In this document: positions 9,400 through 21,369 of the stretch, piece after piece
Layout: each line of letters opens with the position of its first letter
How positions within the stretch are numbered: position 1 is the first letter of the stretch
DNA from: Zeugodacus cucurbitae
Lineage: Eukaryota; Arthropoda; Insecta; Diptera; Tephritidae
Direction: 5' to 3'
Assembly: GCF_028554725.1 (NCBI RefSeq)
Contig: NC_071667.1
Coordinates: 15,545,501-15,609,500, forward strand
Length of the DNA stretch: 64,000 nucleotides
The notes under the pieces: model-generated
Databases searched by the model: none
What the model saw: the letters and a program-made list of their open reading frames with translations, nothing else
Told to the model about the DNA's origin: nothing
Program-made: the position numbers and the translations under genes

Positions 9400-11367
9400 C
9401 AGTAGTTTTCCGAAATAACGAACACACTAATTGTTAGGCCTGTTCGTTACATCGAATTTTTCGTTAATTCGAGTACTCACTTAAAGGTATGTTTTTCAAT
9501 AGAAATGAGTTAAATATCCGGAAATTGCAGTTTAATAATTTGTTTTAGTAATTATTTGTTAAACAAGTAAGGAAGGGCTAAGTTCGGGTGTAACCGAACA
9601 TTTTATACTCTCGCAATTTATTGATGTAATTTTATAATAAAATGTAAATAAGTCGACCCATATATTTGGTATAAAGTTCAATAGAATAACGAAAATCATC
9701 ATAAATAGTATATGGGGACTGAGGTAATTCCTAAACCGATTTCACTCGTTTTCACCACCAAGATACAATGTATCGAAGACTATACGCTCACTTAATTTAA
9801 TATTACTTATAATTAGGTATATGGGATCTGGGGGAAGTTATGACCCGATTTTTACCATTTCAGGTACAGAGAGAAACTGTTATAAGAAAAAAATTCAGAG
9901 GGAATGAATTACATTAAAATATCTGAGGGATTTGCCTAAGCATATTTTCGGGGAAAAATTACCCCTAGGCACTGAGTTCTTCATGTTCGATATCAAGGGC
10001 CTTGAAAAGTCATGGTTCGATTTTGACAATTTTTTCACAAGTAATGCAACAGATCATATACAGTGTTTGTGTAAAGTTTTATTTCGCTATCTTCATTGGT
10101 TCCTAATGTATATATTATAAAGTGAAGGAATAAGATGAAATTCAAAAATGAGTTATATGGGAAGTTGTCGTGGTTGTGAACCAATATCGTCCATCACACG
10201 TGTCATCAGGGTGTCAAGAAAATATTATATACCGAATTTCATTGAAATCGGTCGAGTAGTTCCTGAGATATGGTTTTTGACCCATTAGTGGGCGACGCCA
10301 CGCCCATTTTCCATTTTGTAAAAAAATCTGAGTGCAACTTTCATCTGCCATTTCTTATGTAAAATTTGGTGTTTCTGACGTTTTTCGTTAATGAGTTAAC
10401 GCACTTTTCGTAATTTTCAACCTAACCTTTGTATGGGAGGTGGGTGTGGTTACTATCCGATTTCTTTAATTTTTGGACTGTATAAGGAAATGGCTAAAAT
10501 AAGCGACTGCAGAAAGTTTGGTTTATATAGCTTTATTGGTTTGCGAGTAATATACAAAAAACCTATTTGGGGGTGGGGTCACGCCCACTTTTCCAAAAAA
10601 ATTACATCCAATTGTGACCCTCCCTAATGGGATCCTATGTTCCAAATTTCATTTTCATAACTTTATTTATGGATTAGTTATGACACTGTATAGGTTTTCG
10701 GTTTCCACCATTTTGTGGGCGTGGCAGTGGACCGATTTTGCCCATTTTCGAAAGCAACCTCCTCAGGGTGCCAAGCAACATGTTTTCTAAGTTTCATTAA
10801 GATATCTTAATTTTTACTCAAGTTATCGCTTGCACGGACAGACGGACAGACGGACGGACAGACGGACGGACAGACATCCGGATTTCAAATCCACTCGTCA
10901 TCCTGATCATTTATGTATATATAACCCCATATCTAACTCTTATATTTCTTGGTGACACAAACAATCGTTATGTGAACAAAACTATTATACTCTGTGCAAC
11001 AGGTTGCGAGAGTATAAAAATTAAAAAGCAACACAAAACAATTCAAATCCAATAAATCCAAATTGGACCAATTCTTACACTTATACTTCTATTTGATACT
11101 GATTAATAATTTTAAGTTTTTTATAAAATTCAACATTTTTTCAATTTGCACATTTCTTTTGAATTTTTCAAGTTTTATTTTTAATTCTGGTTAGATGTTA
11201 TTTGATTTTTTTCTCTTTCTTCATATGTCTTCTTCATGTTGTTCGTTAAACCGAGTCCTTACAAATCACCGATGTTCGTTATTTAAGGTACTCAATGTAA
11301 CAAGTTTGCTTGTTCGTTATAAGCGGTTTCCGTTAAAACGAATATTCGTTATTTCGGAAAACTACTG
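9400..11367. mobile_element. Pogo-type MITE, split by a nested repeat
   Basis: TA at 9398-9399 and 11368-11369 flanks a 23-bp perfect terminal inverted repeat that begins CAGTAGTTTTCCGAAATAAC. TA duplication and a CAGT start are typical of the pogo/Tigger branch of Tc1/mariner. Both subterminal regions carry several TTCGTTA-type motifs (near 9444, 9461, 11276 and 11322), plausible transposase binding sites. No transposase is left. Without the 1.46-kb ACAAGTAAGG repeat at 9562-11020 the element would be about 510 bp. The 11021-11367 part is non-coding element sequence. Confidence 0.82.
9562..11020 (+). repeat. ACAAGTAAGG repeat, full length (copy B)
   Basis: The longest copy in the window. 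It starts AACAAGTAAGGAAGGGCTAA with the hairpin GTTCGGGTGTAACCGAAC and the subterminal motif TTTTATACTCTCGCAA, whose reverse complement TTGCGAGAGTATAAAA forms the other end. Internal modules, in order, are CCATTAGTGGGCGACGCCAC (10284), CCTAACCTTTGTATGGGAGG (10422), GGGGTCACGCCCACTTTTCC (10576), CATTTTGTGGGCGTGGCAGT (10710) and a GACGGACA-type array (10836-10878). No coding capacity and no obvious target duplication. It sits inside the pogo-type element. Confidence 0.88.
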
Positions 11368-11369
11368 TA

Positions 11370-12866
11370 TATGCATACTATATATGGTATATATTTATCT
11401 AACATATAGTGTATGTATGTTTGTTAATCTTTGCTTTTGTAGTAGTATGATTGATGGTACTACAAAGTGTTGACGAAAATAGCACAGCTTTGAGTGTGAG
11501 CGAATTCAGGAAAAATTGGGGTGCCTACACATATCTGTAATTCTTTACTTTTGACACTGGAGTGGTATTTTGCATTAGGGGAAGTGCTAAGATATTAACT
11601 ACTTAGTTGAGTCACATTCAGATATGTAAAACTGAGTTGTCTCTAAGGATAAATACTTGCTCAAAATTAGCCATATCAAAAATGTTTATAATTAAAAAGC
11701 TCATAGAAAGAATATAAAGTATTTACTTAGAACTCTGAGATCGAATTCAGGTTCTTCCTGGTTAACTAACTTAGAAGAGGCTAACAAATGCTTTTTTTAC
11801 TCTTACTCAAGTTTAAAGCACTGTATTTAGGAAATCGGCGTGGCTGCAATACGATTACAATAGTGCATAAACTCATACATGTTTATATTTAATCAAAATA
11901 TGTTCATTTAGATATTCATACATTAGTTATGGACACAACTAATATCAATAAATGTAGATTTTAATAAATCGGCTTGACAACGAATTTGACAGTTTTATCC
12001 AATCTAAGAACTCAATATTTAATATAGTCTGCTTAAATGCTTATCACACATTTAAATATATAAAGAATATGTACATACATATGTATGAGAAAATAAATTT
12101 GTATATATATTGTATATGTGGAAGGATTAGATTGCTTTGTAGCAATTTTAGCATAACTGATTATAGATTATTTCAAAGAGAAATTCATAAACACAAACAA
12201 AAGTGCAAGCTTATATGAGAAATTGTGGAATTTTGTAAATTAATTTCAAATACTAAGCATAAAGTTAATGTATATTTGCGAGTCTGACGAACGGAAGTAT
12301 TTGCAAATATATGTAAGTGTATGAGGATATACAACTAAAAGCTTTAAGTTCTGCATAGTAAAATAGTAACGGGATTTTTGAATTATCCTTTTCATATTTT
12401 ACAACGAATACAAAATCGGTTTTTGCGAGTTTGATTAAAAATCAAAGAGATGTTCAAAGAAAATTACTGTCTGACCGTGGAGTGGAACCACGATTATGAT
12501 TATAAACTTGTGGATACATTTTGTTTCATATAATTTGTTCTATCATTTAAAAGAACATCAAAAAAATACAAACCACTTTCGGGATTTCGTTAAACGTAAA
12601 TATTTGTGCAAGTTCTTGATTCAGCGTTTCGGTATTCAATGTCATATTTATTATTCACATATACATATTTGTTATCTTGCATACTTATATAACTTACACC
12701 TATATAAACACATACACCGACCAATCACAATCAATATTTACAATACAAAGTAAATATATGTATTCCAAAAATTTGTGCAATTACTAATTCTCAGGTATTT
12801 TGCTATAAACAAAGCTTAATAGCTGCTGGACCATTGGTTTTAATGCACAGAAGAAATATATATATA
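11370..12866. other. Unassigned AT-rich sequence
   Basis: No domain-bearing ORF (longest 85-92 residues, low complexity), no inverted repeats recognised. It contains many TATATG/CATATA runs typical of fly non-coding DNA. Confidence 0.35.
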
Positions 12867-14128
12867 AACAAGGCTATTTTCGGGCGCAACCGAACGTTTT
12901 ATACTCTCGCAATTTATTACTATATTTTTATTAAGATATCACATAATTTGACCCACATATTCGGCATAAAGTCCAATAGAAAACGAAAATTATCATGTAT
13001 AGAACATGAGGGTTGAGGTAATGCCTGAACCGAGTGCACTCATTTTCATCACCAGCGAACATTATATCTAAGATTATATGCTCATTTAATTTGGCTAAGA
13101 TGTTTAAATATCTTATAAATCCGTTAATATATATAAGCTATTAAGCATATCGTATCTTTGAAAATCCTATAATTAGGTATATGAGAGCTAGGGGAAGTTA
13201 TAACCCGATTTAACCATTTCTGGTACACTCACACTTTTAGAAGAAAAATATTTCCCCTGAATTAAATTAAGATATCTGAGAGATTTACCGATATTTTGGT
13301 TGAAAAATTACCCTAAGGCATTGAGTTCTATAATTTTTTCACAAGTGATACCACAGATCATACACAGTATTTGTGTAAAGTTTTATTTCGCTATCTTTAT
13401 TGGTTCCTTATGTATATATTATAAAGTTAAGGAATTAGATGGAATTCAAAATTGAGTTATATGGAAAGTAGTCGTTGTTGTGAACCGATTTCGCCCAGAA
13501 AGTATTATGTACCGAATTTCATTGTAATCGGTGGAGTAGTTCCTAAGATATGGTTTTTGACCCATAAGTGGGCGACGCCTCGCTCATTTTCCATTTTGTA
13601 AAAAAAAATCCGAGTTCAGCTTCCTTCTGTAATTTAAATTAGTCATTTTCAACCTAACCTTTGTGGGCGTGGCTATTATCCCATTATATAAATTTTTATT
13701 GTGTGTAATGGTTTATTGGTTTGCGAGATATTCACATAAAACTTACTTAGGGGAGGGGCCACGCCCATTTTTTCAAGAAAAATGACATCCAGATATACCC
13801 CTTAGTAGTGCGATCATTTATATTATATTTTATTTTTCTAGCTTTAATTATGGCTTAATTATGACACTTTACATGTTTTCGGTTTTCGCCATTTTGTGGA
13901 CGTGGCAATGGTCCAATTTCGCCCATTTTCTCGATCCCAAGGAACATGTGTACCAGACGGACGGACGGACAGACAGGCATCCGGATTTTAACTCGTCTCG
14001 TCATCCTGATCATTTTGATATAATATATAACCTTATATCTAACTCGTTTAGTTTAGGGTGTTACAAACAACCGTTATGTGAACAAAACTATAATACTCCA
14101 TAGCAGCTTTTGTTACGAGAGTATAATA
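12867..14128 (+). repeat. ACAAGTAAGG repeat, near full length (copy C)
   Basis: The start is worn (AACAAGGCTATTTTCGGGCG), but TTTTATACTCTCGCAATTTA follows. The GGGCGACGCC module lies at 13569 and a shortened CCTAACCTTTGTGGGCGTGG at 13653. GGGCCACGCCCATTTTTTCA is at 13756, the GACGGACG array at 13958-13976, and the end is GTTACGAGAGTATAATAAA. More diverged than copies B, I and J. Non-coding. Confidence 0.85.
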
Positions 14129-16954
14129 AATAGTTTGCTTCAAGAATGCAGAGACTTATACGGCGCTTGTATATGTCAGTTATACGAATTGTGTATTGTT
14201 ATTAAAGCTTTTTGCTTAGCAATTTAGGCTTGCAAATTATTAATTTTATTTGAATGATGTAGTATGTGACATGATGAATTGTCTTTTATTTTTGCATAAA
14301 ATATCACTTTGACTTGCATTTTGTGGTAAATAAAAGTTTAATGACACAAATAGGTATCATGAATTTTTAATAGATTTACATGTGTCTTAGATTTAGTGTT
14401 AATTCTATGGAAACGAAATTTAGTTTACAGTCAATTTAACAAAAATGTATTTCAATTATCTTATGCCTTAATCCATGTACCTATTAACGGATATCCGTGA
14501 ATTAGAAAGTTAAAAGCTGCTGTGAGCAAGCACTTTGTTGTGATAAACTTTTACAACGAAAATGATAAGCTTAATGCTATGCTTTTACTCGCAAATATTT
14601 TGCATTAAAAATACAAAACAATACAAAACAAATTTACTGAATTTCACATCCATTCCATCCATTATTAGTGATAAAAAACTTTAAATATTTTATTTAAAAT
14701 TTCTCTTTATCGGGTTTACCAGAAGCTCTTTGATAGCATCACTTGCGGATTAAACCAACTTTTTGTACATATGTAATTGCACTACATGTGCATATAAAAC
14801 TTTTACCAATCAATTGCAGCTTTGAGCGAAAATGTGTTATGCATTTATATATTATACGAAAAATTGGAAATAATAAAATAAATAAAGTTGTGTGCTTGAT
14901 TAGACGCTTGGTATTGGTAATCTTTAAATTTGAATACATCCACTTTGTGTATATTTGTTGCAGCAATAAAGAACTTTTGGTATTAGGTAAATATTGAATA
15001 CTTTCCCAATAAACAGAATTTTGCTGAATATACGTAAAACGCAACATTTGTTTTACACAAGGTATTTTATTTTTTTCGCACACAGATATTGCCAATAATA
15101 TTTGACACAGTTAGTTTGACATAAATAATTATTTTATTTTATTTACAGCTGTTTAAGTCCCAGAAAGTATGCTTCAAGTAGCTGCATAATATTCTGTTTC
15201 ACGCCGTCTTGGTAGCTAAGATAAGTCTACATGTGAGATTACATTATTTTGCTTCGTTTCTGATTTGCTGTGCTATCACATAGGTCTGTTAAGGCACATC
15301 AGCTAATGTTTATTTAATGTTTATTGTCCGCAACCTTATGCCCCTTTTGATATGCTTCAACTTTTAGCATAAATGGAAAAATGTTATCTAAAGTGGAATT
15401 CACTATTAAAAATTTTAGTGAGAGTTTTAATTATTTCAGACCTCTCGTATATATATATAAGTAAGTAAGGGTCTACATTTAACATAAGGCTTTCAAGAGT
15501 AATTGAAATAGTGCTGGGGTTTGCTGCTGACGACTGGATTAACAACTCGAACAAAACAAATTTACACTGAATAGAAATCATCGCAGTATTATTCCCAATA
15601 ATATGGTACACAAATACACAAAAATGTTCGAACGCATTTATTAATTCCTTTGACAGCTTAATGCCTGCATTCTACAACAAAATAAACCCGGCTTTAAATA
15701 AGTCCCTGTGCTGTCACTTTTACACAAGCATTTCAAATTGTGCGCTGCATATTTGATTTTTTTCACATTTTTGTTCGACATAGTTATTATTGTAGTCCAT
15801 TTGCTTTGCTATTATTTTAGATATATTGAATTGAATTTATTCTTGATTTGCTCAATGTTATGCAGTGCTCAGTGCAGTCAATTTCGCTGGCGCACAGTTA
15901 GATGCAGTGTGCGCGCCATTTTGTTCTAATATATGTATACTTATTTATATATCAACAATCTATTTGGTTTACCTTTTCAGTGAGGGAAAAGTGTAACTGA
16001 TATGAAAAGGCATAGCAATCAGCCGTCGTTGCACAATTTCTGACATTTAGTTAGAATAAAGTTGTGTTCAATAGTATTTCACTTTGTCGTTTTATCGCCG
16101 TTCAATTGCTGCCTGCTGTTGGAGACGGCTAAGCATTTCCAGCGATTGTTGATGGGCGCAACTGAGCAGAAAAATTCTATAGTGAATGCCAGATTAACTA
16201 TTTTATATTTTGAATTCAAATAAAACGAAAATAGATGCATTTTCAAAGTACACATATGCATGCATACAAACACTCAAGCATATCTGTATTTTTGCTACTA
16301 AATTGAGATAAATTGTTGCAACAACTCTTTGCCACAAACTCCACACATACATAAATACAAGTGAAACAAAGTTCGCATATGTTAGTTGCAAACATGGTTG
16401 CTGAGTAGCGGCCACTGAGGTAGAAAATCAGCCAACGATATTGTAGAAGGCAGCGCTTTGGCCTCAGCGTTGAAAGAGAAAAATTTCCATTTTTATAGAA
16501 TGACTGATAGACAGGAGTTCAAATGCGGCATGCGGTGGAGGTGAGCTGGACTCTGTGGTTTTATGTAGCTGATGTAGTTAAATTTTTGTAAAATTCCTAT
16601 GCACATGTATGGTGCTGACTTATACCTACGGACAGTTGAATTGATTTAAATCTTTTTACAGCGAGTGGTTCATGTTTACCCAAAATCGGAAAATCAAAAT
16701 TTGGTATGTGCATGCATCTACATAAATAACATAGATGGTTAGTTAGAGAATTTTGAGAGGTTTTTGCAGTAATTTTGTTTTTCATCAGTAATACAAGTGC
16801 TTAATTTGGAAGTTTAAAAATTTAAAATTATGAAAATGTAATATGTGAAAACGGATAAATACCACTTACTTAATTCAGTATGAAAAACACACCAGACACC
16901 CAAAATTTAATGGTAAAAATGGTACAGAAAAGTAGCTAAGTTTGGTATAAATGA
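14129..16954. other. Unassigned AT-rich sequence
   Basis: No recognised gene. A 118-residue minus ORF (14739-15095) and a few shorter ones show no domain and AT-driven composition. No terminal repeats or transposase remnants were seen. Confidence 0.35.
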
Positions 16955-17160
16955 CGATGGGCGTGGCACTGGCCCCATATGGGTCAAAAACCATATCTCA
17001 GAAACTACTCGACGAAATTTTGTACATAACATTTTTCTGTGCATCTCAATGCAACTGTTCGATATATATTTACAATATATAAATTAAGCACCAGTGAAGA
17101 TTTCGGAACAAAATTTTGAGAGGTGAAGATTTCGGAACAAAATTTTGAAAGGTCACGGCA
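16955..17160 (-). repeat. ACAAGTAAGG repeat fragment (copy L)
   Basis: TATGGGTCAAAAACCATATC, then TCAGAAACTACTCGAC, is the reverse complement of the family segment GTCGAGTAGTTCCTGAGATA and what follows it. AATATATAAATTAAGCACCA (17079) corresponds to a segment of copies A and I. At 17097-17153 a unit of about 29 bp around GTGAAGATTTCGGAACAAAA is tandemly doubled. Both ends of the family are missing. Confidence 0.65.
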
Positions 17161-17469
17161 GCAATGACTATTCAGTTGCAGTAATGAAATATCTCCAGAT
17201 AATTGACAAGCCAGTCTTCAACGCATGGCGTGCAGTATACTCAAATGATGCACACCCTGTAATACCAGCTGTATGCAAATAAGTAAGCAACTTTCCAAAA
17301 ATATATTTTTGCCAAACACTTTATCTTTATGTGTGGATACCCACAGTTACAAGCAAAAGCTGTGGCTATGTAAATCAGTAGCACGCAAATGGTAGGGCGC
17401 TATGCAGAAGCTGTTATTTATTATTGAACCTATGCGATGGTAAATAATGCACGCTGATTCACATCTATA

Positions 17470-18644
17470 CACTGCGTTTCATCAATTTCTATCAAAACTA
17501 AAGAAGCTCCAAATGTGAAATTTGTGGTGATTATTAATGAATCAATTTTCTGCTAAATAAAGCAAGAATTTTCATTTTACCATCCTCCAATATTTTTTAA
17601 TATTTTTTTTTTACGAAATCAATAGAAAAATTAGGGATTTAAATTTGGTCATCAGGTTAGCACATATCCGTTTTTTTACTTTTGTTTCAAATATTCTGCC
17701 AAGATCATATTTTTGAATTTTTGTATTTATTAATTTAAACATTTATATATTTTTTAAGAGTGTGTCGATCACCCATTATTGAGAATTACATCGAAGAACC
17801 GATTGGGTAGCCATTCGTACAAATTTCTAATATCATTTCAGGAAATTAATGACCATGTCTTTTTAATGATTTGAATTTGCTCTTATTTAGTGGAATATTG
17901 CCTGCGAGACTCGTAAACTTTCCCAGCCAATGATATCCACACGTTTTCTATTATATTGATGTCCGGTGAGTAAGGCGGCCACTGCGTTAAAACACCATTT
18001 TGTCGCTTAATTAAAGACTTAATACTCGACCACTTGTAGTATGTGCATTAATATCTTGGAAATACCATGGCAAAGCTCCAAACAAATTTTGAAAATAGAT
18101 AAAATCAGTTTTCCGTACATTTTATATGTCTTTGCGGTCATATTAGTATTCAAAAATTGCAGTCAATATGTACCTTGGTTGAAGATGGCTCCCCGACTCA
18201 TCTCCCACTTATAACCTAAAAAATGTCATCTAATTTTTTGACATCTGACGATTTTTTTTTGATATATCAGTTATCGAAAGCTGTAACTCTTCTAACCTTC
18301 GGATATTAATTTCTCTTCCAATTGTAGCAAATTTCTCTTACCCATATTAAATAAAATAGAGCATTTGAGCAGTACAAAAAATTTGGTATCCATAACTGTC
18401 CAAACTCCGAAGAAAAATAGAAAACAACTTGGATGTGCTAACCTGATGACCAAAAATAAAGCATACTTTTCGGCAAAAAGAAGGGTGATATAAAAAGATT
18501 ATATAACAGGGCATTTATCTGGCTTGCTCTGTTAAGCAGAAACAGAAACATACATAGATGAATGATGATTTATGTTAAGAACAAAAAAATTAGAAGCAAT
18601 TATATTAGTCTGGTGAAAGTGTGCTAACCTGATGACGCGGAGTG
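17470..18644 (-). mobile_element. Tc1-like element relic with long inverted repeats (IR-DR type)
   Basis: The right outer end reads, on the minus strand, TACACTCCGCGTCATCAGG; the left outer end is TACACTGCGTTTCATCA at about 17468. Inner copies of TCATCAGGTTAGCACAT occur at 17649 (plus) and 18433 (minus). Each arm of about 200 bp thus carries an outer and an inner repeat, the IR-DR layout known from several Tc1 families. A further match is TTTCTGCT followed by AGCAAG, found in both arms. Between the arms lie remains of a transposase. Edges are uncertain by a few bases because TATA surrounds both ends. Confidence 0.72.
17870..18110 (-). pseudogene. Tc1-like transposase remnant
   Basis: On the minus strand this piece translates, with frameshifts and stops, to FQDINAHTTSGRV (second catalytic region, usually FQQDNAPIHT) followed by VLTQWPPYSPDINIIENVW (third catalytic region, with the family E in IENVW). 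The reading then runs to a stop at about 17887. The DNA-binding half is absent. This is a dead copy identified by family motifs only. Confidence 0.75.
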
Positions 18645-18646
18645 TA

Positions 18647-20189
18647 TATGTATGTATGAGGATAATACGGGTTATATACTAGAGAAGTGTACATATGTAT
18701 ATAAAAACATACAACATGTTTTTCAAGTAAAGTGAAGAAACTATTTATGGTAAATGTTCTAGAATTTCAGAAAGGTTTCAGATAAGTTCTTTTCCAACAA
18801 TTTATAGCGAAAAAATTACAAAAATCAAGAGTTTTCCAATGAGATGTTAGAAACCAATTAGTTCAATGAATTTGTTTGTGTTTGTATGATGTTTCAAATT
18901 ATACCTTAAATATAAAACAGAAATATGTTGGGTATGTACTACACAATTTAGCTACACTGTACAAGTAACTGAAATAGCTACCATACATGTATATGTACAT
19001 ATATACGCATACAAACGCAACTCACATACACACAATATCAATGCCAGCTTTCCGCTTTCATACGGCACATGTCAATAAATTCAATTAAAGAACGAGGGGC
19101 GCTCATATGACTCCAAACTCCGCTGCATCGTGTACTAAAAATAGCTGTCCACTGCTATATGCGGCTGGCACGCTGTTGCAGCTGCCACTTAAAGTGAACT
19201 AAATTAAACTGAATGTTCCAAAAAGAAGAGAGAAATTTTGTTTTACTGCTGCCGCAAAAACGCAAAGCGCGTGCATGCTCTCGTGTTTACGATGCAACTG
19301 CTTTGCAAATTATTCTTTTTTCACTTTCGCGGTTGTTTATGTATCGTTGCAAAAACAACAAAATAAGGAACGTTGATAACGACGAGCGTGTAATGCGCAT
19401 CTGGCATGCCACATCACTTTCGCTTGCAAGCGCGTGGCCAAAATTAGCAGCTCGTTTTATACGGGAACGAATGCTTGCGCCGATAGGTGGCGTGTGCGCG
19501 TTGCAATTACGCCGTGAGTAGGACGTTCGAAATCTGAATATAGAGTATTTGAGATTGTAGAAAATATTGTGATGGCAACACTATTTGGAATAAAAGATTT
19601 TTTTTTTTTCATTTAAGTGTTTACCTGAATTTATTAGACTCTTCATGTGGAAGTTCGGCTTAACAATTTGATATTTTTGTTATTTATTTGTAAACATCAT
19701 GTGACCCTGTAGGAAAATCAACATAATTTGAAAAAAATTATTCAAACCTAATTTTAATTTCTTCTAAATGAGACAAATTTCACTTGAAGCGCATCTACAT
19801 AAATATATATATTATAAAACGATAAACAAAAAAAATATATTTATTTTCAAAAAATAGGTGAATAATTGAAGGTAGGTTAGTTTTGCTTCTAAGTTTTTAC
19901 TTTTTATTCTTTTATTTATTTTTTATTCTTTATCAGCACTATTTAATGAGACTCATATACGATTTTTACACGTAAATAAATGCACATGTATGATGAGTAA
20001 ATGCTGTGGGTAGCGTAGGCTTATTTGAGCGTAAGAAAAATTGGGGGAAATATTTAGAAATAGAAGATGCATATAAAATGGGTTGTTGTTGTCTTTCTAA
20101 TTTTGGAATTGTAAACAAAGCAAATTTAAAAGAATTCAGCTAATTATAAGTATTAATGGATTCTTTGGTAGTCATTTATAATTGTATGT
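18647..20189. other. Unassigned sequence with a GC-richer island at 19080-19520
   Basis: Mostly AT-rich. About 19080-19520 is clearly richer in G+C and holds a 102-residue plus ORF (19213-19521) with Arg/Lys/Ala-rich, featureless content. I do not recognise a protein. The island could be a host regulatory or exonic segment; nothing in the sequence decides this. Confidence 0.35.
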
Positions 20190-21135
20190 ATTATAATATT
20201 TCTCATTTTAATGAAATTGTATGCCGCTATATTTATGATAATTTTTCCAACATAAGTTTAACCTTGACTCCGTCAATACCATTTGTGTGCATATTTTTGG
20301 CACTGTTTATACTTATTCTTTTTATATAGAAACATATTATTCGCCTACAATGTCTGTCAATTTTTCCAAACTTAAATAAACATTCAGGCAAAGTGCTTGA
20401 CATTATATACAAATTCGACAATTTGAAGCAATAAGAAAAGCAATTGCTGTAATGCGCCAAATATGACAATGAGAAAAAAGAAATTGCGATCTAAAATTGT
20501 CGAATTTTGCACACCAATGATTAATTTCTTATATATCTTATCCTGATATTAATCAACGAAATACTACACTAGCTATAAACATTTTTAAGTCTGAAATATA
20601 TGTATACAAGTTCTTAGATTAAACAGGGGCAGATTCCTATACTATAAAGCATTTATTTCAAAATTCCATCAGAATGCACACTAGAATTTGATGAATTCAT
20701 TAACAAATTATATAGCTTTTTATATCTGTATATTTTTCCAAAACTATATCTAAAATAAAATTAGAAGTTGCCATTAAGTAACATTAACTGTTGTTTTATA
20801 TATTCTGCTTACATTCTAATTATTTCTATATCTTCTTCATAAAGAAATTAACGAAATAGATAAACAAATAAATAAAGTTTCAATAATGTAAAATATCTGA
20901 CATCAATATCCTATCGTATAATAGCAAACATAATAATAATGGGTACTCGCTAGGACTAATACTGTTTGTTTTTCAATGAGCTGAAAAATAACGATTTCTG
21001 GTATATAAAGGCTTTCCATGGATTTACACCAGTGAACTTGAGCTTTAAGCTTTGTATGTGTATCTATTAAATATAAATTGAGCAAAAGCTGTATGGTTAA
21101 AATGTTGCGCCTAAAGCTCAGAAGGCTGAAAAGGC
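20190..21135. repeat. 946-bp direct repeat, left copy (candidate giant target-site duplication)
   Basis: This 946-bp AT-rich non-coding segment recurs at 24373-25318 with the same length, no indels and 7 substitutions by my count. It ends exactly where the RTE-like element begins, and the right copy starts exactly where the element ends. Topologically this is a target-site duplication, but hundreds of bases longer than the usual 5-20. Confidence 0.9.
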
Positions 21136-21369
21136 CATGTGTAGAAGTTCACGCAAGTGAGGAAAGTTTTTGATTGTCACTCACTTGGGAGTGGCCAGAA
21201 ACGATTCTTCTCCACATGGTTCAAGCAGCTCACGACTTCCGGTTTTAGACCAAGTATCCTCTGGGTAGCCAACAGACATCCGTTTGAAGGCGAGCTAAAG
21301 TGAGAAGGCGAAGCCCGCTTATGCGGTTGTGCGTAGGGTTTGGGACCCACCACATAAAAACACCCCCCA

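Noticed and set aside
14739..15095. 118-residue minus-strand ORF as a gene
   Set aside because: Rich in Ile, Tyr, Lys and Leu, as expected of AT-rich non-coding DNA, with an overlapping ORF of similar size on the other strand and no domain.
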